This document shows positions 9,635 through 18,030 of a stretch of DNA of 64,000 bases, piece after piece; position 1 is the first letter of the stretch, and each line of letters starts with the position of its first letter. The notes below the pieces were generated by a model. The model ran no database searches, had not been told where the DNA came from, and worked only from the letters and a program-made list of their open reading frames with translations. Origin of the DNA: JACNKV01 sp964422145 (GTDB lineage: Bacteria; Fidelibacterota; Marinisomatia; Marinisomatales; JACNKV01); the NCBI GenBank assembly GCA_964422145.1, contig CAYQZV010000002.1, positions 154,551 through 218,550 on the forward strand, in the 5' to 3' direction. The position numbers were made by a program, and so were the translations under genes.

Positions 9635-10630
9635 TTAATATCGATCGGCACTGCCCAAAACGTTCTTGATCTTGTGCTTGTATAATTCCTTCAGTGAATC
9701 TCGTGCCGGGCCTAAATATTTTCTCGGATCAAAAGCATCCGGTGAATCATTAAACACTTTACGGATTGCCGCCGTCATCGCTAAACGTCCGTCTGAATCG
9801 ATATTGATCTTACAAACAGCAGAGATTGCGGCTTGACGAAGCTGCTCTTCCGGGATGCCGATTGCTTCTTTCAACTCACCGCCATGCTGATTGATCGTAT
9901 CTACCAAATTTTCCGGGACGGATGAAGATCCGTGCAATACAATTGGAAATCCGGGAAGTTTCTTCTCAATCTCTTCAAGAACATCAAATTTCAGCGGCGG
10001 AGGAATCATCTGTCCGTCTTCATTTCGGGTACATTGTTCAGCCGTGAACTTGAATGCGCCGTGTGAGGTCCCGATGGAAATTGCCAGAGAATCACAGCCT
10101 GTTCTTTCAACAAATTCGATCACTTCTTCCGGGCGGGTGTAGGTAGATTCTTCAGCAACAACATCATCTTCGATTCCGGCTAAAATTCCCAATTCTCCCT
10201 CAACGGTTACATCAAATTGATGGGCATAATCCACTACTTTTTTTGTGAGAGCAATATTGTCTTCGAAGGAGTGATGAGAGGCATCGATCATTATAGATGA
10301 AAATCCCATGTCGATACATTCCTTGCAAAGCTCGAAGGTATCACCATGATCTAAATGAACTGCAATCGGAAATTTTCCTCCCAGCTCTTTGGCATATTCA
10401 ACCGCGCCTTGAGCCATGTACCTCAGCAGCGTTTGGTTCGCATATTTTCTCGCACCGGATGACACCTGTAAAATGACAGGGGAACCCGTTTCGGCGCAGG
10501 CTTGCATAATAGCTTGAAGCTGCTCCATATTATTAAAATTGTACGCAGGAACGGCATATTCGCCTTCCATCGCTTTTTTAAACATTTCTCTCGTGTTCAC
10601 GAGCCCCAACTCTTTATAATGAATCGGCAT
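9635..10630 (-). CDS. fba: Fructose-bisphosphate aldolase, class II
   Basis: Zinc-dependent aldolase of 331 residues that interconverts fructose-1,6-bisphosphate with DHAP and glyceraldehyde-3-phosphate. The class II core is clear: AVHLDHGDTFE (catalytic Asp94, Zn ligand His95), MIDASHHSFEDN, the EGELG loop with a metal ligand, SHGAFKF and HGSSSVPE. The start at 10630 (MPIHYKELG) has AAAGGAAA about eight bases upstream. A longer in-frame start would run into the upstream phosphofructokinase gene. That gene ends 14 bases before this start, so the two consecutive glycolytic steps are co-transcribed. Confidence 0.93.
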   Translation of the reverse strand: MPIHYKELGLVNTREMFKKAMEGEYAVPAYNFNNMEQLQAIMQACAETGSPVILQVSSGARKYANQTLLRYMAQGAVEYAKELGGKFPIAVHLDHGDTFELCKECIDMGFSSIMIDASHHSFEDNIALTKKVVDYAHQFDVTVEGELGILAGIEDDVVAEESTYTRPEEVIEFVERTGCDSLAISIGTSHGAFKFTAEQCTRNEDGQMIPPPLKFDVLEEIEKKLPGFPIVLHGSSSVPENLVDTINQHGGELKEAIGIPEEQLRQAAISAVCKINIDSDGRLAMTAAIRKVFNDSPDAFDPRKYLGPARDSLKELYKHKIKNVLGSADRY

Positions 10631-10644
10631 ACTATATTTCCTTT

Positions 10645-11841
10645 CTACTGTTGTTGACCAATGTCGGTTAATAACTGCTGAAACCAATCGAGGTCAAAAT
10701 CGAACGGTTTTCCGCCTTTAATTCTTTTGAAGTCTATCAGGGATAATTCTCTCATCTTGTCATCATCCATTCCAACAACTCCATTCTCTTTTTTAAGAGC
10801 AAATTTTGCTGCCAGGGATGCTGATTTTTTGATCAATTCCAAATCTTGACCATTTGCAGCGGCAGACCTTGCAAAATATCCGCTTTTTTGCACAAGGGTT
10901 TTCCCGGCATCAAGTTGTTTCGCAAATTGTTTTGCAAACCACTGACCGGGGTTGATCTCATCCAGACGAACATGTCCGAACGCATCCCGCGGTACGGTTT
11001 CACCATTTTCTTCCATTTCGCGAACGATAGCATCTACACCGGCTCCTTCACTCAGGAAAATGTTCACACCATCTTTTTCATCCATCCGCTTGCGAAGACG
11101 TTCAATCTCGTCCTTCATATTAAAATCCATCTCCGGAATGTAGACTGCATCGATATCCCAACGTTTTTTATCCAATAACAACTCTGGGAAAAAACTGCGT
11201 TTTTCTAATCGTTCGCGATAAGATTTTGCTGTGGCTGCTGTCAGCCAGCCGCAATTTCTTCCCATCACTTCATGAATAATGAGTTGGCGAGTGCTGGTTG
11301 TATTTTCATTGGCAATGTTTTCAAAAAAGACAGCCCCTTTTTCAGCCGCCGTCCATGCCCCCAAAGTTTGTGTGATGGGATACACATCATTATCCACTGT
11401 TTTAGGCATGCCCACAACGGTGAGATTATAATCATTCTCCTCAAGATAATGAGACAGCTCTGCGGCCATTGTATTTGTATCATCTCCGCCGATTGTATGC
11501 AGGATGTCCACTTGATCTTTTACTAATTGATCTGCGGCAACTTTTAACGGGGTTTCTCCTTCTTGAATCAGTCCTCGTTTTAGACAATCTTCAATGTTGG
11601 TTAGTTTAACGCGACTGTTTCCAATTGGACTGCCCCCGAACGAGTATAAATCTTCCACGTGATCTTTTACATTTTTCGGGAATGGAATGGAATTGCCTAA
11701 AAGCAATCCTTGATACCCGTTTAAATATCCAATCATATCGGCTTCAGGAGCGATCTCAGAATATTTTTCGATCAGTCCTCCGATTGAGGCTGATAAGCAG
11801 GGAGCGATCCCGCCCGCGGTAAGAAAAGCTATTTTCATCAT
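10645..11841 (-). CDS. pfp: Pyrophosphate-dependent 6-phosphofructokinase
   Basis: A 398-residue phosphofructokinase. GGDDT at residues 118-122 has Asp at the position that is Gly in ATP-dependent enzymes, and MPKTVDND at 145-152 has Lys147 where ATP enzymes carry Gly. Both substitutions mark PPi as phosphoryl donor. The reaction is then reversible and serves glycolysis and gluconeogenesis, saving ATP, as in many anaerobes. It shares an operon with the class II aldolase immediately downstream. The first codon could be either of two adjacent ATGs. Confidence 0.9.
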   Translation of the reverse strand: MMKIAFLTAGGIAPCLSASIGGLIEKYSEIAPEADMIGYLNGYQGLLLGNSIPFPKNVKDHVEDLYSFGGSPIGNSRVKLTNIEDCLKRGLIQEGETPLKVAADQLVKDQVDILHTIGGDDTNTMAAELSHYLEENDYNLTVVGMPKTVDNDVYPITQTLGAWTAAEKGAVFFENIANENTTSTRQLIIHEVMGRNCGWLTAATAKSYRERLEKRSFFPELLLDKKRWDIDAVYIPEMDFNMKDEIERLRKRMDEKDGVNIFLSEGAGVDAIVREMEENGETVPRDAFGHVRLDEINPGQWFAKQFAKQLDAGKTLVQKSGYFARSAAANGQDLELIKKSASLAAKFALKKENGVVGMDDDKMRELSLIDFKRIKGGKPFDFDLDWFQQLLTDIGQQQ

Positions 11842-11989
11842 TTATTCTCCAAATAAAAGACTGAAATTTACGCATTTTTCATTATTGATTTCCTATTTTA
11901 ATCACCAATTAATTTTGATAATTCAAAATCATTTAAGGTTTTCAAATAATAAATGTTCTTAGTTTTCAATTACCGATTGTAGGTCTATT

Positions 11990-13936
11990 ATGATGAAACA
12001 TCCGTTATGGAAACCGAATCCCGAAAAAGCTGAAAATAGTCAAATGGCTCAGTTTCTTGAATATATCAATGACCGGCTTCATTTACACTTAACTCATTAC
12101 CATGAATTGCATGAATGGTCCGTAAAAAATCCAACTGAATTCTGGGAATTCGCCTGGAGGTATTTTGATGTAATCTCATCCGAATCATACTCATCAATTG
12201 TCGATGATGTTCATAAGATGCCCGGCGCGAAATGGTTTGAAGGTGCTCAACTTAATTTTGCTGAAAATCTTCTTCGTTTCCGAGACGATAAATACGCGGT
12301 GATATTCTGTTCAGAAAGCGGAGCGTCCTACTCCCTATCATATCGAGAGCTTTACCAAAAAGTTACTGAAACAGCTTCTGCGTTAAAAAGTCTTGGAGTT
12401 CAAAAGGGAGATCGCGTTGCCGGATTCTTGCCGAATATCCCTGAAACGGTTATTATAATGCTGGCGGCAGCCTCTATCGGAGCGGTTTGGAGTTCTTCCT
12501 CCCCCGATTTTGGGATTAAGGGCGTACTGGATCGTTTTTCACAAATTAAACCTAAGGTGCTTTTTTCATCTTACGGGTGTTATTATAACGGGAAAAAACT
12601 CTCAACCATTGATAAACTGAAACAGATCGTTCGACAATTACCCGATCTAGAAAAAGTGGTCATTGTTCCGTATGGAGTGCCCGCAAATATCTCCGAAATT
12701 GATAATTGTATTATGTGGGAGGAATTCCTATCCAAAGGAGAATCGGAGGAAATTCATTTTGAACAGCTTCCTTTTGATCATCCGTTATATATCATGTATT
12801 CATCCGGGACGACCGGACTACCGAAATCCATTGTGCATTCTGCAGGCGGAACCCTGCTTCAGCATCTGAAAGAGCTTCGATTGCACACGGATTTGCGCAG
12901 GGACGACACGATCTTCTATTTTACAACCTGCGGCTGGATGATGTGGAATTGGCTCGTGACATCGTTGGCTGTCGGGGCTACCATTGTACTTTATGACGGA
13001 TCTCCATTTTTTCCGGATGGGAACAAACTTTGGGAGATGGCTGAATCGCTCGGGGTAACAGTTTTTGGAACCAGTGCAAAGTATTTGGCGTCATGTGAAT
13101 CCGCCGGAATTCAACCGAGAACCCGTTTTGATTTATCAGCCATGAGAGCGATTCTGTCTACAGGTTCACCATTACCAGAAGAAAGTTTCGATTATGTATA
13201 TCGGGATATAAAAACCGATGTCATGCTGAGTTCGATTGCCGGAGGAACGGATATCATCTCATGCTTTGTTCTCGGGAATCCGACCTTACCGGTTTATCGC
13301 GGAGAGATCCAGTGTGCAGGACTCGGAATGGATGTCGATGCTTTTAACGAACTCGGGGATTCATTGATCAATCAAAATGGGGAGCTCGTCTGTAAAACTG
13401 CCTTCCCCTCCATGCCTATCTACTTCTGGAATGACGAAAACAACAAAAAATATGAAAATGCATATTTCAACCAATATCCCGGTGTTTGGCATCATGGAGA
13501 TTATATTACGATTACATCCAACGGCGGAATTAAAATGCATGGGCGGAGTGATGCGACACTCAATCCCGGCGGTGTGCGGATCGGAACGGCAGAAATCTAT
13601 CGCAGTATCGAGACCTTGCCCGAAATCGTGGACAGCTTGGTGATCGGGCAGCCTTGGAATCACGACGAACGAGTGATCCTGTTCCTCAAACTTGCGGCAG
13701 GATATCAGCTTTCAGATGATCTTATTCACAACGTCAGAACAGTTATAAAAACACAATGCTCACCGCGGCACGTCCCTCAAAAGATCATCAAAGTCAATGA
13801 CATCCCTTATACGATCAACGGGAAAAAAGTGGAACTGGCGGTGAAAAATATCCTCTGCGGTAAAGAGGTAACAAATACAGATGCATTAAAAAATCCTGAA
13901 GCGTTGGATGAATATAAAAGTCTCTCTGAACTTTAA
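11990..13936 (+). CDS. Acetoacetyl-CoA synthetase
   Basis: ATP-dependent ligase of 648 residues that activates acetoacetate to acetoacetyl-CoA via an acyl-adenylate. It has the ANL superfamily P-loop YSSGTTGLPKSIVHSAGG and the family-specific sequences FFTTCGWMMWNW-like (TTCGWMMWNWL), SSPDFG and the C-terminal HGRSDATLNPGGVRIGTAE. The length matches acetoacetate-CoA ligase (about 650) and the N-terminal HPLWKPNPE opening is typical. It begins a 12-kb plus-strand catabolic block. Acetoacetate could come from ketone-body or leucine breakdown, or from spontaneous decarboxylation of a 3-oxo-dicarboxylate made by the operon further downstream. Confidence 0.92.
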   Translation: MMKHPLWKPNPEKAENSQMAQFLEYINDRLHLHLTHYHELHEWSVKNPTEFWEFAWRYFDVISSESYSSIVDDVHKMPGAKWFEGAQLNFAENLLRFRDDKYAVIFCSESGASYSLSYRELYQKVTETASALKSLGVQKGDRVAGFLPNIPETVIIMLAAASIGAVWSSSSPDFGIKGVLDRFSQIKPKVLFSSYGCYYNGKKLSTIDKLKQIVRQLPDLEKVVIVPYGVPANISEIDNCIMWEEFLSKGESEEIHFEQLPFDHPLYIMYSSGTTGLPKSIVHSAGGTLLQHLKELRLHTDLRRDDTIFYFTTCGWMMWNWLVTSLAVGATIVLYDGSPFFPDGNKLWEMAESLGVTVFGTSAKYLASCESAGIQPRTRFDLSAMRAILSTGSPLPEESFDYVYRDIKTDVMLSSIAGGTDIISCFVLGNPTLPVYRGEIQCAGLGMDVDAFNELGDSLINQNGELVCKTAFPSMPIYFWNDENNKKYENAYFNQYPGVWHHGDYITITSNGGIKMHGRSDATLNPGGVRIGTAEIYRSIETLPEIVDSLVIGQPWNHDERVILFLKLAAGYQLSDDLIHNVRTVIKTQCSPRHVPQKIIKVNDIPYTINGKKVELAVKNILCGKEVTNTDALKNPEALDEYKSLSEL

Positions 13937-14010
13937 TATTGATTGCTATGGGTTTTGCCGATCAAATAACTTTCCGACCATACTTTTTGGTGTAAATCCC
14001 GATTAAGATC

Positions 14011-15216
14011 ATGACCACGACATTCAAAGCCGGACCTATAAGAAACAACCTTTGCAGCGACCTTCGTGTGTCCTACATCCCTTCTTCTGACGCGCTGACG
14101 ATTGATATTCAAAACGAGACTGAGATTTCAAACTCTGCTTTGTTAAAAAACCATGCCAAGGCCGTTTGTAACGAATTGAGCGTAGAAACCGGGCACTTGA
14201 TGTTAGAAGATTACAATGCTCCATCTTTTGTCATTTCTGCCCGCATTGAATCGGTTTTGAAAAAGGCGAATCCGAAATTAAACAAAGACGTGTTACCGGA
14301 CATGACACCGGATTCACAATCCCCCACTTCCAGGGACAGGCTCCGCCGAAGCCGGCTTTACGTCCCGGGGAATCAAGTCAAACGTATGCTGAGCGCGGGC
14401 ACATACAAACCTGACGGGGTCATTCTTGATCTGGAAGATTCCGTGTCTCCGGCTGAAAAAGAAGATACTCGGTATTTAATCCGAAACGCACTTCGAGCTC
14501 TGGACTTTCACGGTGCTGAGCAAATGATGCGAATTAATCATGGAGAGACGGGATTAAAAGATTTGACGTTCGTCATTCCGCATCCGGTGCATCTGATTCT
14601 AATCCCGAAAGTTGAAAGTGCTGATCAACTCATTGCTGTCGATAATAAAATCGCAGAGATCAGTAAATCCTGCGGACGAACAGAACCGGTGTTCCTCATG
14701 CCGATCATTGAATCCGCACGCGGCGTTTTGAATGCGTTGGAGATCGCTGAAGCGTCACCAAATAATGTAGCATTGGCTATCGGATTGGAAGACTACACCG
14801 CCGATATCCGAACCCAGCGAACCGATAAAGACAGGGAATCACTCTTTGCCCGAAGCATGATCGTCAATGCCGCTCGTGCTGCAGGTTTGCAGCCCATCGA
14901 TGCAGTGTTCACGGATTTCGGAGACGAAAAAGGGCTGCGTGAATCCGTGCGGGAAGCCAAACAATTAGGCTTCGACGGAAAAGGATGTATCCATCCATAC
15001 CAGATCAAACCCATCCATGAAGAATTTGCACCGCTTGAGTCAGAAGTAGAAAAAGCTAAAGAGATTGTTTTAGCCTTTGAACAAGCTGAAACAGAAAATT
15101 TGGGTGTCGTTTCCATCGGAACAAAGATGGTCGATCCGCCTGTTGTTAAACGCGCTCTCAACATCGTTCGACTTGCAATCGCGACCGGAATGCTGAATGA
15201 GGATTGGAATCATTAA
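14011..15216 (+). CDS. CitD-CitE-like fusion: acyl-carrier plus HpcH/HpaI lyase
   Basis: A 401-residue protein. Residues about 1-95 resemble CitD, the citrate lyase acyl carrier: AGPIRNNLCSDLRV with a candidate prosthetic Ser16, and EDYNAPSFVISARIESVLKK, which matches the CitD C-terminal pattern. Residues 110-401 are a CitE/HpcH-type lyase: RSRLYVPGNQVKRML, DGVILDLEDSVSP with metal-site acids, LIPKVESADQL, IESARGVLNA, GLEDYTADI and GKGCIHPYQI. It may cleave an acyl-carrier or CoA ester such as citryl, citramalyl or malyl. No CitF, CitC, CitX or CitG is nearby. The adjacent DASS transporter could supply a di- or tricarboxylate. Confidence 0.8.
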   Translation: MTTTFKAGPIRNNLCSDLRVSYIPSSDALTIDIQNETEISNSALLKNHAKAVCNELSVETGHLMLEDYNAPSFVISARIESVLKKANPKLNKDVLPDMTPDSQSPTSRDRLRRSRLYVPGNQVKRMLSAGTYKPDGVILDLEDSVSPAEKEDTRYLIRNALRALDFHGAEQMMRINHGETGLKDLTFVIPHPVHLILIPKVESADQLIAVDNKIAEISKSCGRTEPVFLMPIIESARGVLNALEIAEASPNNVALAIGLEDYTADIRTQRTDKDRESLFARSMIVNAARAAGLQPIDAVFTDFGDEKGLRESVREAKQLGFDGKGCIHPYQIKPIHEEFAPLESEVEKAKEIVLAFEQAETENLGVVSIGTKMVDPPVVKRALNIVRLAIATGMLNEDWNH

Positions 15217-15246
15217 AATGTTAATTAACCAAAATCATTATCCACT

Positions 15247-16668
15247 ATGCTAGATACAAGACGAGAAGTAAGACGACGAATCAGTCAATTAGAGTTTAAC
15301 TCACAGAGGGCTTTAACCAAGATCTTTTTCAGCCTAGTTGCGGCGGCGGCGATCAGCTTAGTCCCTGATTATGCCGGGTTGTCTGAAGCCGGTCGATGGA
15401 CATTTTTCATCATGTTATTCGGCGCAGGATTATGGATATCGGAAGCGATTCCTGCTTTTGCCACCGCATTGGTGATCATCGCATTGGAGATCGCTATTTT
15501 AGGGAATCCGAATGGTGTTTTTGCAACCGGTCCCAAAGATTGGGAAATGTTCATCCGGCCGTGGTCCAGTCCGTTGATTTGGCTGTTCTTCGGCGGATTC
15601 ATCCTCGCAGCCGCGGCTTCCAAAACTCGATTAGACCGCTGGATTGCCCGGAATGTTCTGGGCTGGTTCGGCACGCGCCCGATCAATGTGCTGATGGGAT
15701 TGATGATCATCACGTTCATCTTTTCGATGTTCATGTCCAACACAGCAACCACGGTGATGATGCTGGCGGTTTTAATGCCGGTGATCGCCAAACTTGATCC
15801 AAAAGATCCGTTCGCAAAATCCATGCTGCTTGGCGTTCCATTTGCAGCCAACTTAGGCGGTATGGGGACGATTATCGGCTCTCCTCCGAATGCGATCGCC
15901 GTCGGTTCGTTATCCGGAGTGTTCTCTATCAATTTTGCCGAATGGATGATGATCGGATTACCACCTGCCATCGTTTTGGTCATTTTAGCCTGGATCTATC
16001 TGATCAAACACTATCCTGCGAAAACGGATACCATTGACTTAAGTGATCTCTTGGACAGCTCGTATCAAAGTGCAATTCTGCCGCTTTGGAAAAAATTACT
16101 GGCCTTAGCCGTTCTCATTCTGACCATCGGATTATGGCTGACCAGTCCTCTCCACGGCATCCCAACGCCGGTCGTGTCCTTTTTACCCATCGCTTTATTC
16201 GCTTCCGTCCGGATCATCGGTGTTGACGACCTTCGAAAACTACCGTGGGAAGTCTTGATCCTGTTGACCGGGGGATTATCCTTGGGTGTAGCTGTGTTAA
16301 AAACCGGATTGGCCGAATGGTTGGTCGGCGGGTTGTCCCTGGAAAAGGGCGGCACGATCATTTTGATCTTTCTGTTTGCCTATACAGCCACGATCATCTC
16401 CAATTTTATGAGCAATACAGCCGCGACTAATATTTTAGTTCCGATTGGATTAACCGCTGCCATCGGGTTTGAACCGCACATCGTGGTCGCTATTGCACTC
16501 GGTGCCTCTTCTGCCATGTGCATGCCGATCTCAACCCCGCCGAATGCGTTGGCATATTCATCCGAAAAACTGGACATGAAAGATTTTCTGACCGGCGGAA
16601 TTTTGATCGGACTGCTTGCACCAGTTCTATCCGTATCATGGATCATCTGGATAATCGATAAAATTTAA
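15247..16668 (+). CDS. DASS (SLC13) family sodium:dicarboxylate symporter
   Basis: A 473-residue inner-membrane protein with about 11-12 hydrophobic segments. Both halves contain the Ser-Asn-Thr signature that binds sodium and carboxylate in the family (FMSNTATTVMMLAVLMPV and FMSNTAATNILVPIG), each preceded by a re-entrant hairpin. GSPPNAIAVG and STPPNALAYSS complete the two binding loops. Members import succinate, malate, citrate or sulfate with Na+. It lies 30 bases after the CitD-CitE-like gene, which favours an organic acid as substrate. Confidence 0.9.
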   Translation: MLDTRREVRRRISQLEFNSQRALTKIFFSLVAAAAISLVPDYAGLSEAGRWTFFIMLFGAGLWISEAIPAFATALVIIALEIAILGNPNGVFATGPKDWEMFIRPWSSPLIWLFFGGFILAAAASKTRLDRWIARNVLGWFGTRPINVLMGLMIITFIFSMFMSNTATTVMMLAVLMPVIAKLDPKDPFAKSMLLGVPFAANLGGMGTIIGSPPNAIAVGSLSGVFSINFAEWMMIGLPPAIVLVILAWIYLIKHYPAKTDTIDLSDLLDSSYQSAILPLWKKLLALAVLILTIGLWLTSPLHGIPTPVVSFLPIALFASVRIIGVDDLRKLPWEVLILLTGGLSLGVAVLKTGLAEWLVGGLSLEKGGTIILIFLFAYTATIISNFMSNTAATNILVPIGLTAAIGFEPHIVVAIALGASSAMCMPISTPPNALAYSSEKLDMKDFLTGGILIGLLAPVLSVSWIIWIIDKI

Positions 16669-16729
16669 TCGGTTTATGATCATGAAGCCGCTTCTACTTA
16701 AACAGCATAATTACGGTGGTTAAATACAC

Positions 16730-17323
16730 ATGAAACATCCTGCATTCTTTTCAGACATTGAACCGATCATTCTTCAAGACAAACTGGCGCATTTTCTCGG
16801 TGCGTTTGAAAATGGCATCATCGAATTTCACTACTTAGATGTGGTGAAATCCGCCGGACACAGCTGCCCGACCGTTGCCGGGGCTTTCTTAATGACACGT
16901 GAAGGACTGAAAGCTTTATATCCCCAGGGACTTCCACAGCGCGGTGAGATTTTAGTCTCATTTAAAGAAGATATCAATGACGGCGTGACGGGTGTTATTG
17001 CAAATATCGTCACTCAAATTACCGGGGCTACCGAACATCACGGATTCAAAGGCATCGGCGGTCAATTTGCCCGATACGGACTGATGCAATTTCAAGATGA
17101 TATCCCTTCCAACATTCGGTTTCAACGAAAAGACACCGGTGAAACGGTGGACGTTTATTATGATCCGACTCGTATCCCCGTTGATCCTCTTCAGCCGCAG
17201 CTTATGCAGAAAATCAAAATGGGAACCGCAACAACTGAGGATAAAATATCTTTTGCTGAACTTTGGCAAAAACGGGTAGAACAAATTTTTAATGATGTTG
17301 AAAGTGTCATAAAAGTAACTTGA
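16730..17323 (+). CDS. FmdE-like protein of unknown function
   Basis: A soluble 197-residue protein. The sequence SAGHSCPTVAGAFLMTREGL at residues 41-60 resembles the metal-binding His-x-Cys-Pro motif of FmdE (formylmethanofuran dehydrogenase subunit E) proteins, with His44 and Cys46 as candidate ligands. The following RGEILVSFKEDINDGVTGVI and ITGAT stretches match the FmdE pattern of a regulatory/sensor fold. No formylmethanofuran dehydrogenase genes are present. It follows the DASS transporter by 61 bases and may belong to the same organic-acid unit. Function is not assigned. Confidence 0.6.
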   Translation: MKHPAFFSDIEPIILQDKLAHFLGAFENGIIEFHYLDVVKSAGHSCPTVAGAFLMTREGLKALYPQGLPQRGEILVSFKEDINDGVTGVIANIVTQITGATEHHGFKGIGGQFARYGLMQFQDDIPSNIRFQRKDTGETVDVYYDPTRIPVDPLQPQLMQKIKMGTATTEDKISFAELWQKRVEQIFNDVESVIKVT

Positions 17324-17453
17324 TTGTGCCTATTCGTTAAACTCGAATTTCTCTTTCGGCGACATCTTAATATTCATACCAGTAATCAAAGAAAACATTG
17401 TTTAATGAATTAAATAATATTTAATTTATAAAGTCAGATTTAAGTTGCTAGTT

Positions 17454-18011
17454 ATGCACAGAATGGGTCAAAGAATAAAAAAGCGAAGAGAAAGCCTGAA
17501 TATTCAGACGGTTGATCTTGCCAACAGTATAAATGTTACCTCCAGTCTCATCTCACAGATAGAACGGGGGAAAGCCTTTCCATCTATCCTTACGTTGAAA
17601 AAGATAGCCGATGCACTGCAGACATCTGTGGGGATTTTGATCGGTGAAAAAGCAACCTTTATTAAAAATCCTGTGCTCAAAGCATCTGAACGCAAGTTTG
17701 CAAAACGCAACAAAAAAGGGGCTAGTTTATTCCTTTTATCTCACCATGATTCTTTAAAGCAAATGGATCCGTTTATCGTTGAGTTTAAGAAAAACGGAGA
17801 TTCAAGAGATATCATGACTACGAACAATCCCAGACAGGAATTCATTTATGTGTTGAAAGGGAGTTTCCAAGTAGAACTCCGTGAAAACACTTATACTATT
17901 CACGAGGGTGACAGTTTTTACTTTTATTCATCTCAGAAACATCTGTTTACAAATATTTCAGAAGGAACGGCTCAGTTTATTTGGGTTGTAAACCAAGCTA
18001 ACAATCATTAA
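17454..18011 (+). CDS. XRE family regulator with C-terminal cupin domain
   Basis: A 185-residue protein. Residues about 8-62 are an XRE helix-turn-helix (GQRIKKRRESLNIQTVDLAN, SSLISQIERGKAFPSILTL). Residues about 100-183 form a cupin barrel (QEFIYVLKGSFQVELREN, IHEGDSFYFYSSQKH). Such regulators sense small carboxylates or amino acids and control neighbouring catabolic genes. I start it at the ATG at 17454; an in-frame TTG nine bases earlier is possible. It sits 19 bases upstream of the aminomutase gene and is probably its local regulator, with an amino acid or keto acid bound in the cupin domain. Confidence 0.88.
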   Translation: MHRMGQRIKKRRESLNIQTVDLANSINVTSSLISQIERGKAFPSILTLKKIADALQTSVGILIGEKATFIKNPVLKASERKFAKRNKKGASLFLLSHHDSLKQMDPFIVEFKKNGDSRDIMTTNNPRQEFIYVLKGSFQVELRENTYTIHEGDSFYFYSSQKHLFTNISEGTAQFIWVVNQANNH

Positions 18012-18030
18012 TCAAAACAAAGATTTCAAT

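Noticed and set aside
15369..15983. Long open frame antisense to the DASS transporter gene.
   Set aside because: The plus-strand protein is a clear DASS transporter with sodium motifs; the antisense frame is low-complexity and has no ribosome site.
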